A stretch of DNA of 31,631 nt from JACORV01 sp041484135 (GTDB taxonomy: Bacteria; Gemmatimonadota; Gemmatimonadetes; Gemmatimonadales; JACORV01): NCBI GenBank assembly GCA_041484135.1, contig JBGPHD010000013.1, positions 1-31,631 on the forward strand. Reading direction: 5' to 3'. This document shows positions 8,434 to 14,957 of the stretch, piece after piece. Numbering within the stretch: position 1 is the stretch's first letter; the number at the start of each line of letters is the position of its first letter. Made by a program: the position numbers and the translations under genes. The notes under the pieces were generated by a model that saw only the letters and a list, made by a program, of their open reading frames with translations, did not search any database and was not told the origin of the DNA.

Positions 8434-9438
8434 CTACCAGGGGATCCCGTCGTCGCGCTCGGCCTTGACGACTTCCCAGGTCACGAACGCGCGACTGTAG
8501 AGGACGATGATACCGGTGAGCGCGAGCAGGCCTAACGAGAGCGTCAGGCCCAGCAGCCAGGTCGGGGCCGCGATGGTCACCCCCACCGCGAACACCCCGA
8601 GCGCGCCGATCTCGAGCAGCACGCAGACCCCGATCAGCGCCACCGACGCATCCGCCCCGGCGCTGGCGCCCCCCTCGGTCCCGCCCGGTGCCGCCGCCCC
8701 GTGCGCGGCCAGCCCATGCACCCCGACGATGCAGAGCAGGGCCATCCAGGTCGCGAGCATGATCTGCACGTCGGTCAGATGGTCCGGCAGGAAGCTCCCC
8801 GACGCCGTGGCCGCGGGCGGGCCCGCGAAGAGGTCCAGCAGGGCGACCGCCTTGCGGCCGCCGGCGTGGTACGCGGTGAAGTCGTCGGCGCTGGAGGACG
8901 CGACGATGACGTGGGTCTGACCGGCCTCGATCGGCTGGTCCACGCTGTCGTGCGCCGCGAGCGGGCGATCGAACTCGATCGTGGTCCCCTCCGCGGACTC
9001 CAGGCCCGCCGACGCCAGGATGTCGTCCCGCCCGCCCAGCGCCGTGTCGGCCTCCTGGCCCGTGGGCACGTTGGCGAAGTGGTCGCGCACCCGCGCGCCC
9101 CGGGCGTCCACGTAGCCGATGACGATGTCGGCACCGTTCATCAGCGGGCCGCGGCCGCCGAAGCCGACGGCGACCCAACCCGAGTCCGGCGTCGTGACAG
9201 CCCCGACCAGGCGGTCCCCCTCGATGCTCCAGGAGAACCGGAGCTGACTCGCCTGGTCCTCCCAGTGGAAGCGGTACTCGCCCGGCTCGACCCGCCCGTC
9301 GAGCCGCCGGGGCGCGTGCGACGAGCGCACCAGCGAGAGGAGCCGTCGCGGCGCGCCGAGCGTGACGCCGAGGACCACCGCGAGCAGGATCCCCGCCCCC
9401 AGCGCCGCGAGCGGCAACGCGAGCGACTCGCGCTTCAT
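8434..9438 (-). CDS. DOMON-domain membrane protein (possible heme b protein)
   Basis: A 334-residue protein. Residues about 8-28 form an N-terminal membrane anchor. Residues about 44-205 are a DOMON domain, starting with the DGRVEPGEY pattern and including GWVAVGFGG, a Met in LMNGADIVIGY, and a later QTHVIVAS His. In the cellobiose dehydrogenase cytochrome domain and related DOMON proteins, Met and His ligate heme b, so those residues are candidates here. Three more hydrophobic helices follow (about 225-320). The start ATG at 9438 overlaps the pentaheme gene stop by 4 nt, so translation is coupled. In this operon it may act as an extra redox subunit of the bc-type complex (inference). A sugar-binding DOMON without heme is the alternative. 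Confidence 0.8.
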   Translation of the reverse strand: MKRESLALPLAALGAGILLAVVLGVTLGAPRRLLSLVRSSHAPRRLDGRVEPGEYRFHWEDQASQLRFSWSIEGDRLVGAVTTPDSGWVAVGFGGRGPLMNGADIVIGYVDARGARVRDHFANVPTGQEADTALGGRDDILASAGLESAEGTTIEFDRPLAAHDSVDQPIEAGQTHVIVASSSADDFTAYHAGGRKAVALLDLFAGPPAATASGSFLPDHLTDVQIMLATWMALLCIVGVHGLAAHGAAAPGGTEGGASAGADASVALIGVCVLLEIGALGVFAVGVTIAAPTWLLGLTLSLGLLALTGIIVLYSRAFVTWEVVKAERDDGIPW

Positions 9439-10235
9439 GGACGCTCCGCCGCGGGGGTCCGCCTCAGCATGCTGTCCCGCGGACGCGGATGCCCGAGCGC
9501 CATCCATGCCGCCACGATGTCCTCGCGCGCCGCGCTCAGACGTTGCGCCGCTGAATCCACCCGGAACCCGTGCCAGACCTCCGCGGCCGCGCCCAGCTGG
9601 CGCCGCCCCTGCTCGAGCTGCGCCCTTGCCCGCGCGGCCCCCGGCGCGTTCCCCGCAGCTTCGGTCGCCACGACGTCGTAGAGGATCGCCGACGCCCTGA
9701 AGAGCGCGAGGACCTGCGCGCTCTCCCTCGGCTTCTCGGGCGGCGCGGCCCCGCCGCGGACATGACAGGCCGAGCAGGTCCGGAGCATCTGCTCCGGGGA
9801 GAGCAGCGTGGTCGCCATCGAACCGTGGCAGGTGACGCAGTTGGGGCCGCGTCCATCGCTCTGGAGCCGGGCGAAGTGGACGCTGGAGCGGAAGTACGCC
9901 AGCTCGGCCGAGTGGCAGCGCCCGCAGGTCTCCGGCACGCGCGTGAAGTACACCTGGCTCGCGCGATCGCTGGAGCGGAGGATCCCCCGGTGCGCCGTGG
10001 CCCGGTCCGAAGAGGAGGCATCGCCGCCGTGACAGGCCTCGCACCCCACGTTCGCCGCGGCGTGCGGCGAGCCCCGCCAGGCCGCGAAGCCGTGGCCCGC
10101 GCTGGAGCCGCCCGACAGCCGGGCGTGGCACGCGGCGCACTGACCGGTGGCGCGGGCGCCCTGGGACCAGCCCGTGGAGGGCGCCGCGACCACGAGCGCC
10201 GCGACAACGAATGTCCGAGCGAGGTTCGCGAGCAT
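9435..10235 (-). CDS. Periplasmic pentaheme cytochrome c
   Basis: A 266-residue protein with signal peptide (cleavage near GWSQ, about residue 25) and five CXXCH sites: CAACH, CEACH, CGRCH, CVTCH and CSACH. Extra His residues between them could be distal ligands. The C-terminal third is helical and Ala/Arg-rich without hemes, as in NrfA- or c554-like helical tails, but no specific enzyme family is recognised. The ATG at 10235 is chosen because it begins the signal peptide; the open frame continues upstream without a plausible leader. It is the first gene of the operon, about 72 nt downstream of the predicted sigma-54 start site. It may be the electron acceptor or donor that links the bc complex to other cytochromes. 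Confidence 0.85.
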   Translation of the reverse strand: MLANLARTFVVAALVVAAPSTGWSQGARATGQCAACHARLSGGSSAGHGFAAWRGSPHAAANVGCEACHGGDASSSDRATAHRGILRSSDRASQVYFTRVPETCGRCHSAELAYFRSSVHFARLQSDGRGPNCVTCHGSMATTLLSPEQMLRTCSACHVRGGAAPPEKPRESAQVLALFRASAILYDVVATEAAGNAPGAARARAQLEQGRRQLGAAAEVWHGFRVDSAAQRLSAAREDIVAAWMALGHPRPRDSMLRRTPAAERP

Positions 10236-10317
10236 GGCTCGTTCGCCGCTGAAGGAGGTTCTCGGTTCTCGGGTGATCGGGCGCCCGGATACTGCCGCGG
10301 TAGCCCGCCTTCCGTTT

Positions 10318-10333
10318 TGCAGGTACCGTGCCC
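10318..10333 (-). promoter_or_regulatory. Sigma-54 promoter candidate for the bc-type operon
   Basis: On the minus strand, GGGCAC-N5-CTGCA matches the -24/-12 consensus TGGCAC-N5-TTGCW with the invariant GG and GC exactly 10 nt apart and two mismatches. The predicted start is near 10307, which gives a leader of about 70 nt before the pentaheme ATG. The adjacent gene encodes a sigma-54 activator, which raises confidence. Confidence 0.5.
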
Positions 10334-10417
10334 GCGCGGCCGTCCCCACCGAGCGATCACCGCAGCGGTGAGAGGCCGCGGTCACGAGCCCCGCCAAGGC
10401 CGCGGCACGCTCAATCC

Positions 10418-10429
10418 GGACAGGCGTCC
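10418..10429. promoter_or_regulatory. Short inverted repeat GGAC-N4-GTCC, possible activator site
   Basis: GGACAGGCGTCC lies between the two divergent sigma-54 promoter candidates. A close relative, GGACAGGATGTCC, occurs just after the regulator gene at 13252-13264. The shared motif could be the binding site of the NtrC-type activator encoded next door. This is suggestive only, because short GC-rich palindromes are common in such DNA. Confidence 0.28.
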
Positions 10430-10474
10430 CCCCCTTCCCCTCGGTTCGGGGCGGGACCAACTTGCGACCCAGGA

Positions 10475-10496
10475 GCGCGAAGTGGGACACTCGCGC
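10475..10496. promoter_or_regulatory. Long inverted repeat, candidate enhancer site for NtrC-type activator
   Basis: GCGCGA(A)GTG, spacer GGA, then CACTCGCGC form a near-perfect dyad of 9 bp per arm with one extra A. It lies about 110 bp upstream of the plus-strand sigma-54 promoter and about 140 bp upstream of the minus-strand one, a usual distance for sigma-54 enhancers. No other obvious feature explains it in the 10236-10657 intergenic region. Confidence 0.38.
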
Positions 10497-10603
10497 ACGG
10501 CTTCATGTCGCAGATTGTCCTTTCCCGTGGGGGGCGGCAGAATAGAATGGCGATGGAGTCCCTTCGTTGCAAGCGGAACCCACTTCCCTGGTTTGCCGGG
10601 GCA

Positions 10604-10619
10604 TGGCATGCCGATTGCC
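10604..10619 (+). promoter_or_regulatory. Sigma-54 promoter candidate for the two-component operon
   Basis: TGGCAT-N5-TTGCC has the -24 GG and -12 GC with correct 10-nt spacing and two mismatches to TGGCAC-N5-TTGCW. The predicted start is near 10630, just ahead of the likely TTG start at 10658. It would make the kinase-regulator operon autoregulated by its own sigma-54 activator. Confidence 0.55.
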
Positions 10620-10657
10620 CCCATCAGTCGGTTTCCGAGTACAGGACATACGGCACC

Positions 10658-11800
10658 TTGGCAGCACGCGAGACCCACGACGATACGACGCCGGAGCCCA
10701 CGGCGGCCCCCGGCGGGACCTCGCGCGCGGCGGCCACCATGCTCGACCCGGCCCTCGTCCCGGCGATCATCGATCTCTCCGCCGACGCGATCCTCACCGT
10801 CTCGCCCGACGAGACCGTGATGTCCTGGAACCACGGCGCGCAGGCCATGTTCGGCTGGACCGCGGAGGAGATGGTCGGCCGGACGTTCACCATCCTGCTC
10901 CCCGAAGAGGAACAGGCGCGCGGCGAGCTCACGTGGATCCACGACACCACGCTGGCGCGCGGCGCCATCCGCGACCACGAGACGCGGCGGCGGCGGAAGG
11001 ACGGCGGCATCGTGGACGTCAGTCTCACGCGCACCGCCGTACGCGGCCCGGACGGCACGCTGCTCGGCTTCTCCGCCATCCTGCGCGACATCACCGAGCG
11101 CAAGCGGATGGAGCGGCAGCTGCTCGCGTCGGAACGCCTGGCGGCCGCGGGGCAGGTCGCGGCCGGCGTCGCCCACGAGATCGGCGCGCCCCTCACCGCC
11201 ATCTCGATGGCGGTCGAGCACATGCTGAGGACCCGCTGCACCACGTGCATCGGCGCCGACGAGATGCGGATCCTCCAGTCGCAGACCGACCGCATCGCCA
11301 GACTGGCGCGGCAGCTCGTGAACCTCGCCAAGCCGTCCGGCCTCTCCCTGGCACCGGTGAGCGTGAATGACGTCATCACCATGGCGAGCGGCCTGGTGCA
11401 GTCACAGCTGGTGCGCCACGGCGTCGAGGTGGTGCTCGACCTGGATCCCGGGCTGCCGGCCATCATGGGGGACGAAGCCCAGCTCCAGCAGGTGATCGTG
11501 AACCTCCTCTTCAATGCGCAGCACGCGCTGGAAGCGCGCGGCGGCCACGTGCGGATCGAGACCGGCCGCTCCGACGACTCCCACGCGGTCGAGATCGTCG
11601 TGTCGGACGACGGCCACGGCATCAGGGCGGCGGACCTGCCGCACATCTTCACCCCGTTCTTCTCGCGATCCGGGGGCACCGGACTCGGACTGGCGCTGGC
11701 CGCCCAGATCGTCCGCGCGCACGGCGGCACCATCGAGGCCGCCTCGCCCGCGGCCGGCGGCGCGCAGTTCATCATCCGGCTCCCGGTGGGGATCACATGA
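10658..11800 (+). CDS. Cytoplasmic PAS-domain sensor histidine kinase
   Basis: About 380 residues with no transmembrane segment, so the sensing is cytoplasmic. A PAS domain lies at about residues 30-150. It is followed by a HisKA domain with H-box VAHEIGAPL (His173) and an HATPase domain with N-box NLLFNAQHAL, G1 DDGHGI and G2 GTGLGL. Two cysteines (Cys194, Cys197, motif CTTC) sit in the dimerisation hairpin just after the phospho-His helix and could sense redox state or bind metal (inference). The start is uncertain. TTG at 10658, with AGGA upstream, fits the sigma-54 promoter; ATG at 10739 is an alternative; the upstream ATG at 10547 lies before the promoter. The stop overlaps the regulator start (ATGA). 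It phosphorylates the adjacent NtrC-type regulator. Confidence 0.9.
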   Translation: MAARETHDDTTPEPTAAPGGTSRAAATMLDPALVPAIIDLSADAILTVSPDETVMSWNHGAQAMFGWTAEEMVGRTFTILLPEEEQARGELTWIHDTTLARGAIRDHETRRRRKDGGIVDVSLTRTAVRGPDGTLLGFSAILRDITERKRMERQLLASERLAAAGQVAAGVAHEIGAPLTAISMAVEHMLRTRCTTCIGADEMRILQSQTDRIARLARQLVNLAKPSGLSLAPVSVNDVITMASGLVQSQLVRHGVEVVLDLDPGLPAIMGDEAQLQQVIVNLLFNAQHALEARGGHVRIETGRSDDSHAVEIVVSDDGHGIRAADLPHIFTPFFSRSGGTGLGLALAAQIVRAHGGTIEAASPAAGGAQFIIRLPVGIT

Positions 11801-13227
11801 CCGAAACCGAGACCGCCGCGCCGGCCCAGCGCCGCCGCGTCCTCGTGGTCGAGGACGACACGGTCGTCCGCGGCCTGCTCGAGAAAGTGCTCGCTGACGA
11901 AGGGTACGACACCGTCGGCGCGGCGTCGGGCGAGGAAGCGCTCACCCAGCTCGGCAAGCATCTCTTCGACGCCGTCCTCCTCGATCTCAACCTCCCCGGG
12001 ATCCAGGGCATGGACGTGCTGGCGGTGGGCCCGACCCTCCAGACCGACACGCCCTTCATCGTGATGACGGCCTTCGGGTCGGTGGACACGGCGGTCGAGG
12101 CGATGAAGAACGGCGCGTTCGACTACGTCGGCAAACCGTTCCGCACCGACGAGCTCCTCCTCACGCTGCGTCGCGCCCACGAGGAGACCACGCTCCGGCG
12201 TGAGGTCGCGCAGCTGCGCCGGCGGGTGCGCGAAGAGGGGCCCGGCGGGCAGATGGTGGGCCGGAGCGCCGGCATCGAGCGGGTGCGTGACCTCATCGCC
12301 CGGGTCTCGCCCAGCCGGGCCACCGTCCTCATCACCGGTGACACCGGCACCGGCAAGGAGCTGGTCGCGCGCTCGATCCACGCCCTCTCGGGACGGGTCG
12401 AGCACCCGTTCATGGCCGTCAACTGCTCCGCGATCCCGGAGACGCTGCTCGAGTCGGAGCTCTTCGGCCACATGAAAGGCGCCTTCACCGGCGCCATCAC
12501 CAGCAAGCGTGGCCTCCTGGAGGAAGCCACGGGCGGCACCCTCTTCCTCGACGAGGTCGGGACCCTCACGGCCAACATCCAGGTCAAGCTGCTGCGCGCG
12601 CTCCAGGAACGCACCATCATGCGGGTGGGCGGACGCGAGCCGGTCCAGATCGACATCCGTCTCATCGCCGCCACCAACCTCGACCTGGGCGAGGAGGTGC
12701 GCGCGGGCCGGTTCCGCGAGGACCTGTTCTACCGGTTGAGCGTGTTCCCGATCCACGTGCCGTCGCTGCGCGAGCGCCGCGACGACATCCCGGTCCTCGC
12801 GTCCTTCTTCCTCCGCCGCGCCGCCGCCGAGCACCGGGTGGAACCGCCCGCGATCCCGCCGGCCACGATGCAGCGCCTGATGGACTACGACTGGCCGGGC
12901 AACGTCCGCGAGCTGGAGAACTTCATCGAGCGCTCGGTGATCATGCACGCGGGCGCCAAGACGATCCCGTTCGATCCCAGCGAGGGCCTGTACCGCCGCC
13001 AGGAGCACGACCTGCTCAAGCTGGCCCGCGCCGAGCGGTGGAGCCTCGAGCGGGTGGAGCGGGAGTACATCCTCGCCGTGCTCGAGGAGGTCGGCGGACA
13101 CCAGGGGAAAGCGGCGGAAGTGCTCGGCATCGACCGCCGCACCTTGTACCGGAAACTCAAGGCCTACCGGGGCGAGGCGGACACCGGGCCGGACCAGGAC
13201 GAGCCGTCGGAGGTTGAGACGGCCTAG
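11797..13227 (+). CDS. NtrC-family sigma-54-dependent response regulator
   Basis: A 476-residue protein with three domains. The receiver domain (about 13-130) has phospho-acceptor Asp63, acidic pair Glu19/Asp20/Asp21, and the conserved Thr and Lys of VMTAF and GKPF. The AAA+ domain (about 155-385) has Walker A GDTGTGKE (181-188), the sigma-54 contact loop GAFTGA (228-233) and Walker B GGTLFLDEVG. The C-terminal Fis-type helix-turn-helix is near 440-460 (GKAAEVLGIDRRTLYRKL). It is cotranscribed and translationally coupled with the kinase. It should activate sigma-54 promoters, and the two candidates in the upstream intergenic region are the obvious targets. It is comparable in design to Geobacter regulators of bc-type cytochrome operons, but orthology is not claimed. 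Confidence 0.95.
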   Translation: MTETETAAPAQRRRVLVVEDDTVVRGLLEKVLADEGYDTVGAASGEEALTQLGKHLFDAVLLDLNLPGIQGMDVLAVGPTLQTDTPFIVMTAFGSVDTAVEAMKNGAFDYVGKPFRTDELLLTLRRAHEETTLRREVAQLRRRVREEGPGGQMVGRSAGIERVRDLIARVSPSRATVLITGDTGTGKELVARSIHALSGRVEHPFMAVNCSAIPETLLESELFGHMKGAFTGAITSKRGLLEEATGGTLFLDEVGTLTANIQVKLLRALQERTIMRVGGREPVQIDIRLIAATNLDLGEEVRAGRFREDLFYRLSVFPIHVPSLRERRDDIPVLASFFLRRAAAEHRVEPPAIPPATMQRLMDYDWPGNVRELENFIERSVIMHAGAKTIPFDPSEGLYRRQEHDLLKLARAERWSLERVEREYILAVLEEVGGHQGKAAEVLGIDRRTLYRKLKAYRGEADTGPDQDEPSEVETA

Positions 13228-13251
13228 CCACTCCGCGATGACCATGCCGCG

Positions 13252-13264
13252 GGACAGGATGTCC
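13252..13264. promoter_or_regulatory. Inverted repeat GGACA-GGA-TGTCC between the regulator and the UspA gene
   Basis: A perfect 5-bp dyad 25 nt after the regulator stop. It resembles the repeat at 10418-10429, so it may be another site for the same activator, or the stem of a small hairpin. The remaining bases up to 13391 hold a TACAAT (13314-13319) that could be a -10 element for the UspA gene, with no convincing -35. Confidence 0.28.
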
Positions 13265-13391
13265 TACGGCGCGCGGCGGCTCCCGGCCATCCGGCCCGGG
13301 GCCGTCTTGTATCTACAATCGAAACAATGAGTTAGACGGGAGCGACGAGGCTCGTCAGGCTGGTACGCAATACGCAGAGTCAGAAGAAGCC

Positions 13392-14054
13392 ATGCTCGAC
13401 TCGCTGATCATCGCCGTGGACGCCGCACCGTTCGCCGATCGCCTCGGCGGCTGGTTGCCGGACCTGATGCGGGCGGGGGCCCGCCGGGTCACGCTGTTCC
13501 ACGCCATCGAGTCCGAAGGACCGGAGTGCGCGCTGGAGCTGGACGCGCTGCGCCCCAAGCTCGACCGACTCGCCGTCCAGCTGTCCACCGAGACGGTGGA
13601 GGTGGAGCTGGCCCTGAAGCGCGGCGACCGGACCAAGTGGCTGGTGTCGCTCGCGACGTTGCGCGCCAGCCAGCTGATCGTGCTCGGCCCGCACTGCTCG
13701 CGGCGCGAGACGTCGCCGCCGATCGGTCCGATGCTCCGGCAACTGCTGGACGATTCGCCGTGCCCGCTGCTGGTCATCACGCGGCCGCGCCGCCCGGGAG
13801 AGCCGGGCCTGTTCGATCATCCGGTCGTGTTGGAACCCAAGTCGAAGACGTCACGCCTGGGCGACCAGGCACGCGCCGTTGTCCCCTCGGCTTTCCCGCT
13901 CGCCATTGTCGCGCCGAACGGCGGACCGCCGGCGGGCACATCGCTCCTCGTCACGGGACGCACGCCGGCACGCGGCCGGCTCGAGGAGCTGTTGGTTGAA
14001 GCACCCTGCCCGGTGCTCGTCATACCGGCCCATGCTGACGCGATCCACACCTAG
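13392..14054 (+). CDS. UspA-like universal stress protein
   Basis: A 220-residue protein whose first 145 residues follow the Usp fold: an opening beta-strand LIIAVD, a variable middle, then SQLIVLGPH followed by a block ending in CPLLVITRP. The usual ATP-binding pattern G-x2-G-x9-G-S/T is degraded here (GPHCSRRETSPPIGPM), so nucleotide binding is doubtful. A second, shorter segment with a similar ending (CPVLVIPA, about residues 155-215) suggests a decayed tandem Usp domain. ATG start with AGAAG upstream. It lies 164 nt after the NtrC-type regulator gene on the same strand and may be stress- or energy-status related. Its precise role is unknown. Confidence 0.75.
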   Translation: MLDSLIIAVDAAPFADRLGGWLPDLMRAGARRVTLFHAIESEGPECALELDALRPKLDRLAVQLSTETVEVELALKRGDRTKWLVSLATLRASQLIVLGPHCSRRETSPPIGPMLRQLLDDSPCPLLVITRPRRPGEPGLFDHPVVLEPKSKTSRLGDQARAVVPSAFPLAIVAPNGGPPAGTSLLVTGRTPARGRLEELLVEAPCPVLVIPAHADAIHT

Positions 14055-14095
14055 CATGGCGCGAGCACCCCACGTCCTTCCGTAGATCGAGGAAA

Positions 14096-14119
14096 CAGCG
14101 GCGGCTTCGGCCGCCGCTG
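14096..14119. terminator. Perfect hairpin with TTCG tetraloop between convergent genes
   Basis: A perfect 10-bp stem (14096-14105 with 14110-14119) closed by the very stable TTCG loop. It lies between the convergent UspA and HNH genes. There is no T run, but the position and stability fit a bidirectional terminator. Confidence 0.7.
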
Positions 14120-14176
14120 CCGCGTTCGGCCCCATGATCGTCGATGGCGCGCCGGCCCCCGGCCGGCGCTGACGGT

Positions 14177-14734
14177 TCAGGACCGGGCGGAGAGCTCGGC
14201 GAGGACCTGCTGGCCGTAGAAGAGGCGGATGTAGCGGGCCTGCGCGGGCGTGAGGCGGCGCACCGCCCACGCCAGGTGCACGAAGTGCGGCTCGACGGGG
14301 GGCGTGAGCGGGAACATCCCCAGCTCTTCGGGGAGGTGATTGCCCTTGCGCGCGTTGCAGGTGGAGCACGCGGTCACCACGTTGGTCCAGGCGTCGGTCC
14401 CGCCCCGGGAGAACGGCACGAGGTGGTCCCGCGTCAGGCACTCGCGGTGCTTGAGCGTGGCCTGGGTGCGGCCGCAGAACTGGCACCGGTACCCGTCACG
14501 CGCGAAGAGGAACGTGTTCGTCACCTGGCGCCGGAACCGCCGGGGCACGTGGACGAACTTGTTGAGACGGATGACCGCAGGCCGGGGGAGCGCGAGCCGC
14601 TCGGAGTGGACGACGCGGTCCGCGTCGGCCTCCACGATCTCGGCCTTCCCGTCGATGATGAGCCGCAGCGCACGGCGCACCGGCACCATCGTGATCGGCT
14701 CGAACGACGCGTTCAGCGCCAGACAGCGAACCAC
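14177..14734 (-). CDS. Small HNH endonuclease-family protein
   Basis: A 185-residue protein of the common family with N-terminal LALNASFEP and a central HNH module. CQFC (about residues 85-88) and CSTC (about 123-126) are the zinc-binding pairs. Between them, DHLVPFSRGGTDAWTN supplies the HNH catalytic His and Asn, and the module ends in NARKGN. Proteins of this family are single-domain and often chromosomal; their substrate is not known. The GTG start at 14734 is supported by GGAGGGG 8 nt upstream. The gene is preceded by a structured leader or small RNA. It is not IscB or Cas9: it has no RuvC domain and is too short. Confidence 0.85.
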   Translation of the reverse strand: MVRCLALNASFEPITMVPVRRALRLIIDGKAEIVEADADRVVHSERLALPRPAVIRLNKFVHVPRRFRRQVTNTFLFARDGYRCQFCGRTQATLKHRECLTRDHLVPFSRGGTDAWTNVVTACSTCNARKGNHLPEELGMFPLTPPVEPHFVHLAWAVRRLTPAQARYIRLFYGQQVLAELSARS

Positions 14735-14748
14735 CGCCGGACCCCTCC

Positions 14749-14769
14749 GTGCGGGATCCCGTCCCGCAC
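14749..14769 (-). promoter_or_regulatory. Hairpin next to the HNH ribosome binding site
   Basis: A perfect 8-bp stem (GTGCGGGA with TCCCGCAC) and 5-nt loop, ending two bases before the Shine-Dalgarno of the HNH gene. It could control access to the ribosome binding site, together with the terminator-like hairpin just upstream. Confidence 0.4.
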
Positions 14770-14772
14770 ATG

Positions 14773-14806
14773 AAAAAACCCGCCGCGCTCAGTGGAACGG
14801 GACGGG
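14773..14806 (-). terminator. Intrinsic terminator with six T residues
   Basis: CCCGTC (14806-14801) pairs with GGCGGG (14784-14779) and is followed at once by T6 on the minus strand. It ends transcription coming from argH, from the predicted RNA, or from both, before the HNH start codon. Confidence 0.65.
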
Positions 14807-14872
14807 TGGATCGGGATGCCTGTACGGATGTCCTGCGCTCGACCACGTCCCCTGAAGGTCAGGCACCCCCAG
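14773..14872 (-). ncRNA. Predicted structured RNA or leader upstream of the HNH gene
   Basis: On the minus strand a 10-bp stem (14869-14860 with 14822-14813, one G-U pair) encloses about 37 nt. A short GC stem (14806-14801 with 14784-14779, one G-U pair) follows and runs straight into six T residues (14778-14773), an intrinsic terminator. A promoter-like pair lies upstream with its predicted start at about 14872. The result is a candidate RNA of about 100 nt. It may be a free small RNA or a regulated leader with a premature terminator ahead of the HNH gene. The T run could also simply end the arg operon. No known riboswitch or SRP signature is recognised. Confidence 0.45.
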
Positions 14873-14878
14873 CAGAAG

Positions 14879-14907
14879 ATACTAGCCGGGTAGCCGTGCC
14901 GAGGCAA
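14879..14907 (-). promoter_or_regulatory. Sigma-70-like promoter for the structured RNA/HNH gene
   Basis: TTGCCT (14907-14902), a 17-nt spacer and TAGTAT (14884-14879) each match four of six consensus bases. The predicted start falls just ahead of the structured RNA's first stem. Confidence 0.42.
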
Positions 14908-14915
14908 GCAGGACC

Positions 14916-14957
14916 GTGGGAAACGCGCCGCCGGGCCATGGGAAACCCGCGCCGGGC
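14916..14957. repeat. Tandem imperfect repeat of about 21 bp abutting the argH stop
   Basis: Two adjacent copies (14916-14937 and 14938-14957) share TGGGAAAC, a CGCG-rich middle and CCGGGC. The second copy ends exactly at the argH stop codon. Function unknown; possibly replication slippage in the 3' untranslated region. Confidence 0.5.

Noticed and set aside
10624..13245. An 873-codon open frame on the minus strand opposite the kinase and regulator
   Set aside because: It is the antisense of two well-conserved genes in GC-rich DNA, with low-complexity composition and no recognisable domain.
13361..13376. Sigma-54-like TGGTAC-N5-ACGCA before the UspA gene
   Set aside because: The -12 region is poor, and the predicted start would leave only about five bases before the ATG.
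14177..14872. HEARO/OMEGA-type RNA with IscB-like nuclease
   Set aside because: The nuclease is only 185 residues with no RuvC or bridge helix, and the RNA is about 100 nt, far shorter than OMEGA RNAs.
14773..14872. Small SRP (4.5S) RNA
   Set aside because: The conserved apical GGAAGG/AGCAGCC signature is absent.
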